DNA of 64,000 nucleotides from Serinus canaria (taxonomy: Eukaryota > Chordata > Aves > Passeriformes > Fringillidae): positions 40,270,435-40,334,434 of the forward strand of contig NC_066317.1 of NCBI RefSeq assembly GCF_022539315.1, given 5' to 3'. Shown piece by piece: positions 39,905 to 64,000 of this stretch. A program made the translations under genes and the position numbers. The notes beneath the pieces are model-generated. The model worked only from the letters and a program-made list of their open reading frames with translations, made no database searches and was not told the origin of the DNA. The stretch's first letter is position 1; each line of letters starts with the position of its first letter.

Positions 39905-42826
39905 TTTTTGAACTACAGATTTGAATTGTGGGGTCATTTTATTGTATATTTTCTACCACTGGAAAATTAGCAAGTCTTCATGAAGGTCTGAAAAGGTTTG
40001 TCATCCTGTAAATATATGTAATGGGCGCTATAACTTAAATGTATTTGTTTATATTAATATTTTTGATGATATTTTAACTCAGCTGCACTGAAGTGATGTT
40101 AAAAGGGATCATGGTGGATAGTCATTTCAATCAGTGTATTAAAAATGTGGTAGAAATTCTGAAAAGCCATGAGAACCCCTGATGTTCTATGAAATGATGT
40201 AGAGTAGAAAAGACAGACTCTCTAAGGGGATATAGAAAAGAAAATGCATTAATGATAAAACAGCAAAATCTTTGTAGAAGGTAGAGTGGACACTAGCTCT
40301 TGCTTTTGAAACATGGGGGATTCAGTATCTCCAGCTGGAAAGCTTTCCTTGTGAAACACATTAAGTAACATAGAAAATTACTTCTGTAATTCAAAACAAG
40401 AATTTGCAGTTCAAAAGTGAGCTTCAAAGTGAGTTTTAATAGCTTTGTGATTATGCCTTCTGAGGGGTCTAATACTGGTTGCTATCAAAAAGTGACTTTC
40501 AGGCTGATGAGTCACTTGATTTAAGAAATTTGGTATCAGGTAAAAGAATTTTTGCTCTTCTCTGGTGAAATTCAGAGAGCTGGCAGGACATTAACACTGA
40601 GAGATGTCATATTGATTCTTAGAATGCACACAAAACTGGATGTGGGCCTGTACACAGAACTTGAAATCAATGTGAAGTGTGGCCAAGGCACAGCTGCTGC
40701 ACCTATAAAAAATGAATAAGGGCACAGATATTTTTATAATATAACGAGAAGACAACTTTGTGGAGAAAGTGGTGCTACTGCAATTTCATTACCAAAAATT
40801 TTGTTACTGGTAAAGCAACAACAACAAAAACAAAGAAATTGTTTTAAATAGTATCAGAAACATTATTGTGACCCCAGTTAGAGGTGGAGTGGGAAAAAAA
40901 TTTCAACACTAGATTAATTTCAATTTTTTTGTTTCCCTCTATGCACAGCTTTGCCTTTGATATCTAAAAAGAAAACTCTAAAAAAATCAGATAGAATTCT
41001 GTAGTTCATTTCTTGCATATCAAGTTAGTTTGATTTTTTTCCTGAACATATTTTACAGAAATGTGGGCTAGATGGCAATTGCCAGGGCATTAAGGTTCAA
41101 ACATATGGCCTAGCAGCTTGAGGCTGAGCAAAATGTGCTTTCAAGAGTGTTTATAATCTTTAACACTGGCTAAAATTTTATGGTGAATTTGAGCACAAGT
41201 TATTGTAAATTAGACACAAGGCAGACATTTGTATAGTTTTGCTAAAATTTGATTGCTGCTGCAAGGACCTTTTAAAACTTTGTCAGCTTTTAGTAGGTCT
41301 GTGGTCCTTCAATAGCTCAGGGATATTTTTAAATTGCTTTTTCCCCCTAGCATTTCCCTCATCAACTTCAATACCACTATTGCTACAAGAATGCTGTTTT
41401 ACTGCTTAAGAAAACAGTCCTATACTTCACATTTTAAACAGCTTTTCTCATTATTTGCTATATGTGTAGATGAAAAAATGGGTTTTAATAGGTTTCCTAG
41501 TCCCATGGTGATAAAAACCTAAACAAGAGAAATAATTAGTTAAATAGGATTTCTCATGCACTGGAATAGTGAAGGGGGTTCAGATGTCTTCACTTGCTGG
41601 GGAAGTCCTGAGTGAAAACAAAACAAGTTCTGTTTACAGCTGAAGTGATAGATGATGATTCCCTAATTACAGTAATAGGATTATCCCCATTGTGAAGCTT
41701 TCATCGCTTTCATCTCATCTTTCTCACCTTTTCAGGCGAAGTGACAAATTCTTTCTTCATGCTTAGGCCATGAAAGTTGAGGAGGCAAGTTGGTAATTAT
41801 GGTGTGTCAGGTATGCACCATATCAACTGTTCTTTCCCTTACTTAAAGACTAACATGTGACACAGTTCCTGTCCTGAATCTGCAGTGACACATAGCACCA
41901 GAATTTCTCTTTCCATATCAATATAAATTGGTTAGAAAATGCTAGTAGATCACATAGATCTTATTAGTATTCACCTGGATATTAAAAATAACATAAAGAT
42001 GAAGAGAACACATGGAGAAATGCCGCAGTGAAATGTGATACAAGAGATCAGACTAGATTATCTAATGGTCTTTTCTGACCCTTAGAGCCTGACAAATGAC
42101 AGCATGTCTAAATTCTTAAAGATTTTTCTAGTCACTACAAAAGCTCCCAAAATTGGTTTCAGAACAGTGTAAAAAATCTTATAAATGCTTAGGTTTGTAA
42201 TACAACTAGGAATGCAAACAAGAAGTACTTGGTGATGAATGAAAAATCCCTTTAAATTATAAAAATATTATGTATATGTTCTAAACAGTTATTTTAGTAC
42301 CTAGATTAAGTTTAAAATAATCTACCACAGAAAAAGACATTATAAAGGTTCAAAATGTATAAAATTAAAAAAAGGTTCATAATGTATAAAAAAAGGGCAC
42401 AAAAGTAATAATCACAGTTACATCAGACCTTAAGTTTTCCTATAAATTTCCCCTGTTTTTCTAAAGTTACCCACTTCTGTCTGCTCCTGTAGATTTGTTT
42501 GACAATTTTAATGAGAGTAAATAAATGCTTTGGTTACTATGACTAACAGTTGTAAGTGCTTTCAGGATTCACAGTCTGTTTCTGAACTGGGCAGTCTCAT
42601 TGCAGTGGGCAGCATCAGATTACATTATGCTGATTTGCTGATGAATTGAACACCAAATAAATGAAAAGTAGTTCCAAACTTGTAATATCAAAAATGTTAC
42701 ATAGGATTAAAGAAGAGCCATTTGTATTAAAAGCAGAATATGTAAAGGACTTGAGTGAGGCAGAATGCTCAAGTCTGGAGATTTGGAGTGGAACCTGACT
42801 GTTTTTGCAGCTCTTGAATGACAGTG
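39905..42826 (+). other. TLR3 3' UTR and downstream spacer
   Basis: The 3' UTR starts after the stop at 39904. The first plausible poly(A) signal is an ATTAAA at 40138-40143; AATAAA motifs occur near 42519 and 42653. The real end is not determinable here. A CR1 tail fragment lies near 42.05 kb and a short direct repeat at about 42348-42395. Confidence 0.4.
42040..42105 (+). mobile_element. CR1-like 3' tail fragment
   Basis: GATCAGACTAGATTATCTAA followed by TGGTCTTTTCTGACCCTTAG resembles the 3' end of CR1-type LINEs. Short and diverged, so uncertain. Confidence 0.45.
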
Positions 42827-43193
42827 TGTCATGGCTTAGGAGTAGTATTCCCCAGTTTAGAATTCTATACCATGTGCTGCTTGCTCACTCCTCCCTCCCC
42901 TGGCAGGCTGGAGAGCAGAACTGGAGGCACAAAAGGTAAAGACCATGGGTTGAGATATAAACAATTTACTTGATAAAGCAATGAAACAAAAACCAAACAG
43001 TAACAGGAGCAATATTAATAACAGAGTGTACAAGAGAGGCGATCGTTTCACATGTGAGTTCTTACCGCAGGAAACAGAAAGGACCCCTGGGCCTTGCGCT
43101 TGGTGTGAGGTGACACAAAATTACCTCAGGGTCCTAGCCATGCCCCTCCTTGGTACTGCAAACATTAACCTAGTCCTGGCCAGAACCAGGACA
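42827..43193 (-). mobile_element. ERVL-type solo LTR
   Basis: A 367-bp element with termini TGTCATGGCTTAGG and CCAGAACCAGGACA on the + strand, the pattern of a common avian ERVL-related LTR family seen in reverse orientation. Internal GGTTGAGATATAAACA also fits. The flanks CAGTG and CAGGG look like a 5-bp target duplication with one change. No internal retroviral genes are adjacent. Confidence 0.75.
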
Positions 43194-44099
43194 CAGGGAG
43201 TAATGAACAAGGTACAGGTAGTGATGTTTATATATATAGCTGAGATAAATATACTACCCACCAATGAAGTCAATTATGCTACTTTCATTGTGGCTTAGTC
43301 AGGGCTTTTTACCATGGTAGGAATAAATTCAGATTGTGATGCTCTTAGATTTAAGTGCATCTATTCCATAAGGTTTTGTCAGAACATATTTATCCTGGTT
43401 TGTAAGAAAAAGGCCAGGAATGCCCCAGTTCCAAATCTCAGTCCTCTACTTGATGTTCTGTGTGCTCTCTCTGCCAGCTCATTGCACTCCTTGATGTACT
43501 AGGAAGACAAGGCAGGCATAAAATTCCTCACTTTGTACCCTTGGTTGTTGTGGACCAGCAGCTGCCAACTTAATCGATAGTACAACTAGTTGCTTGATGT
43601 ATGATCCTGGGGCTCATACATAAAAAGCAACTGGTCTAACTTTCAGCCTGTTCTGTTCTCTTGGGCACTCCAAGGGCCACATGACCTTCATGTTCTGAGC
43701 TGGTATCATATTTGCCTTGTCCATAATACTAAGCATTACAGTGTTCCTAAACTGCTGCTGGTGTGTTCATATTTCTCTTCAGCCAGGCAGACAACCCAAT
43801 GTTGGAAAACTAGGGCAAAGTTAATTATTCCCCACTCGTGTGCCCTCAGCTGTCTGGCTTGTGCCACTGTCACCCTCTGCTGCCCTCCAAAGTGCCTAGG
43901 ATGGCTGGGAGCGCCTTTAAAAGCACGCGAGCTGTTGCTTCCACACAACTCCTTTCTGTGTCCGCCTGGCACGGCCATAAAGATGTGCCGCCTTGGGTCG
44001 CTCTGACTCCCCACTTCTGGTTAAGCCCTTCCTACGCACAGATGTGTGAAGAGGGCCCGGCTGCCCTGGCAGGTGGGCTTCGTTTTTGCCCTGTAATAT
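43194..44099. other. Spacer before the FAM149A CpG island
   Basis: GC content rises toward 44 kb. No gene recognised; probably distal promoter sequence. Confidence 0.5.
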
Positions 44100-44368
44100 T
44101 AGATAGGATTCTAACTGGAGGGGGAAATCTCACGCTTTGCTGGCGGCCGGCGGCTGCCCGGCACCCCGCAGGTGCGCAGGCCGGTCGGGGCCGCTCCCGG
44201 GCCTTCCGCCGGAGCGGTGCTCCCCGCCCAGGGCGGTGCGTGCCCGGCGGGGTTTGTTTTGCTTAGCAACGCCTGCCGGGCCGCAGGCAGCGGGCAGCTC
44301 CCGCCGGAGGCCGCCGGCCCTTCAATAGGGCTTGCGGCGCCGGGAAGGGGCTCCCGTCCCAGCCTGCC

Positions 44369-64000
<19,632 letters not shown>

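Overview
This window is vertebrate nuclear DNA from a bird, most likely a songbird (passerine). I infer this from the long AT-rich spacers, the intron-split genes with vertebrate splice sites, several truncated CR1 LINEs, an LTR of the type common in passerine genomes, and a TLR3 of 896 predicted residues that keeps every hallmark of the family. Two protein genes are certain, both on the + strand: TLR3 (coding 33587-39904, complete) followed by FAM149A (coding from 44369, running off the right edge). TLR3 next to FAM149A is the conserved order seen on human 4q35.

Region by region: 1-30.4 kb is spacer with no convincing gene. It holds a minisatellite (1.58 kb), an odd G-rich block of eroded repeats (7.3-8.7 kb), a CR1 fragment (16.7-17.35 kb), a possible orphan 3' exon on the minus strand (25.7-25.95 kb) and a solo LTR (28.35-28.65 kb). 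The TLR3 promoter and untranslated first exon lie near 30.5-30.86 kb, with a consensus-like ISRE and an AP-1 site. TLR3 then runs through four coding exons to 39904, and the 3' flank carries a CR1 tail and an ERVL-type LTR (42827-43193). A CpG island at 44.1-45.0 kb contains FAM149A exon 1. Intron 1 of FAM149A (11.8 kb) holds two CR1 fragments, a perfect 56-bp tandem duplication, an unrecognised minus-strand open frame that looks coding (51.4-51.7 kb), and a second CpG island (54.2-54.7 kb) that offers a phase-compatible alternative first exon. FAM149A exons 2-8 follow at 56.4-64.0 kb.

TLR3 is the endosomal double-stranded RNA sensor that signals through TRIF to interferon and NF-kB. FAM149A is a DUF3719 protein of poorly known role; its paralogue FAM149B1 is a cilium gene. 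Nothing in the sequence links the two functionally. I found no clearly new biological system. The best leads are the two minus-strand coding-like frames, the alternative FAM149A promoter, possible intronic-polyadenylation forms of both genes, and the missing LRR12 loop in this TLR3.
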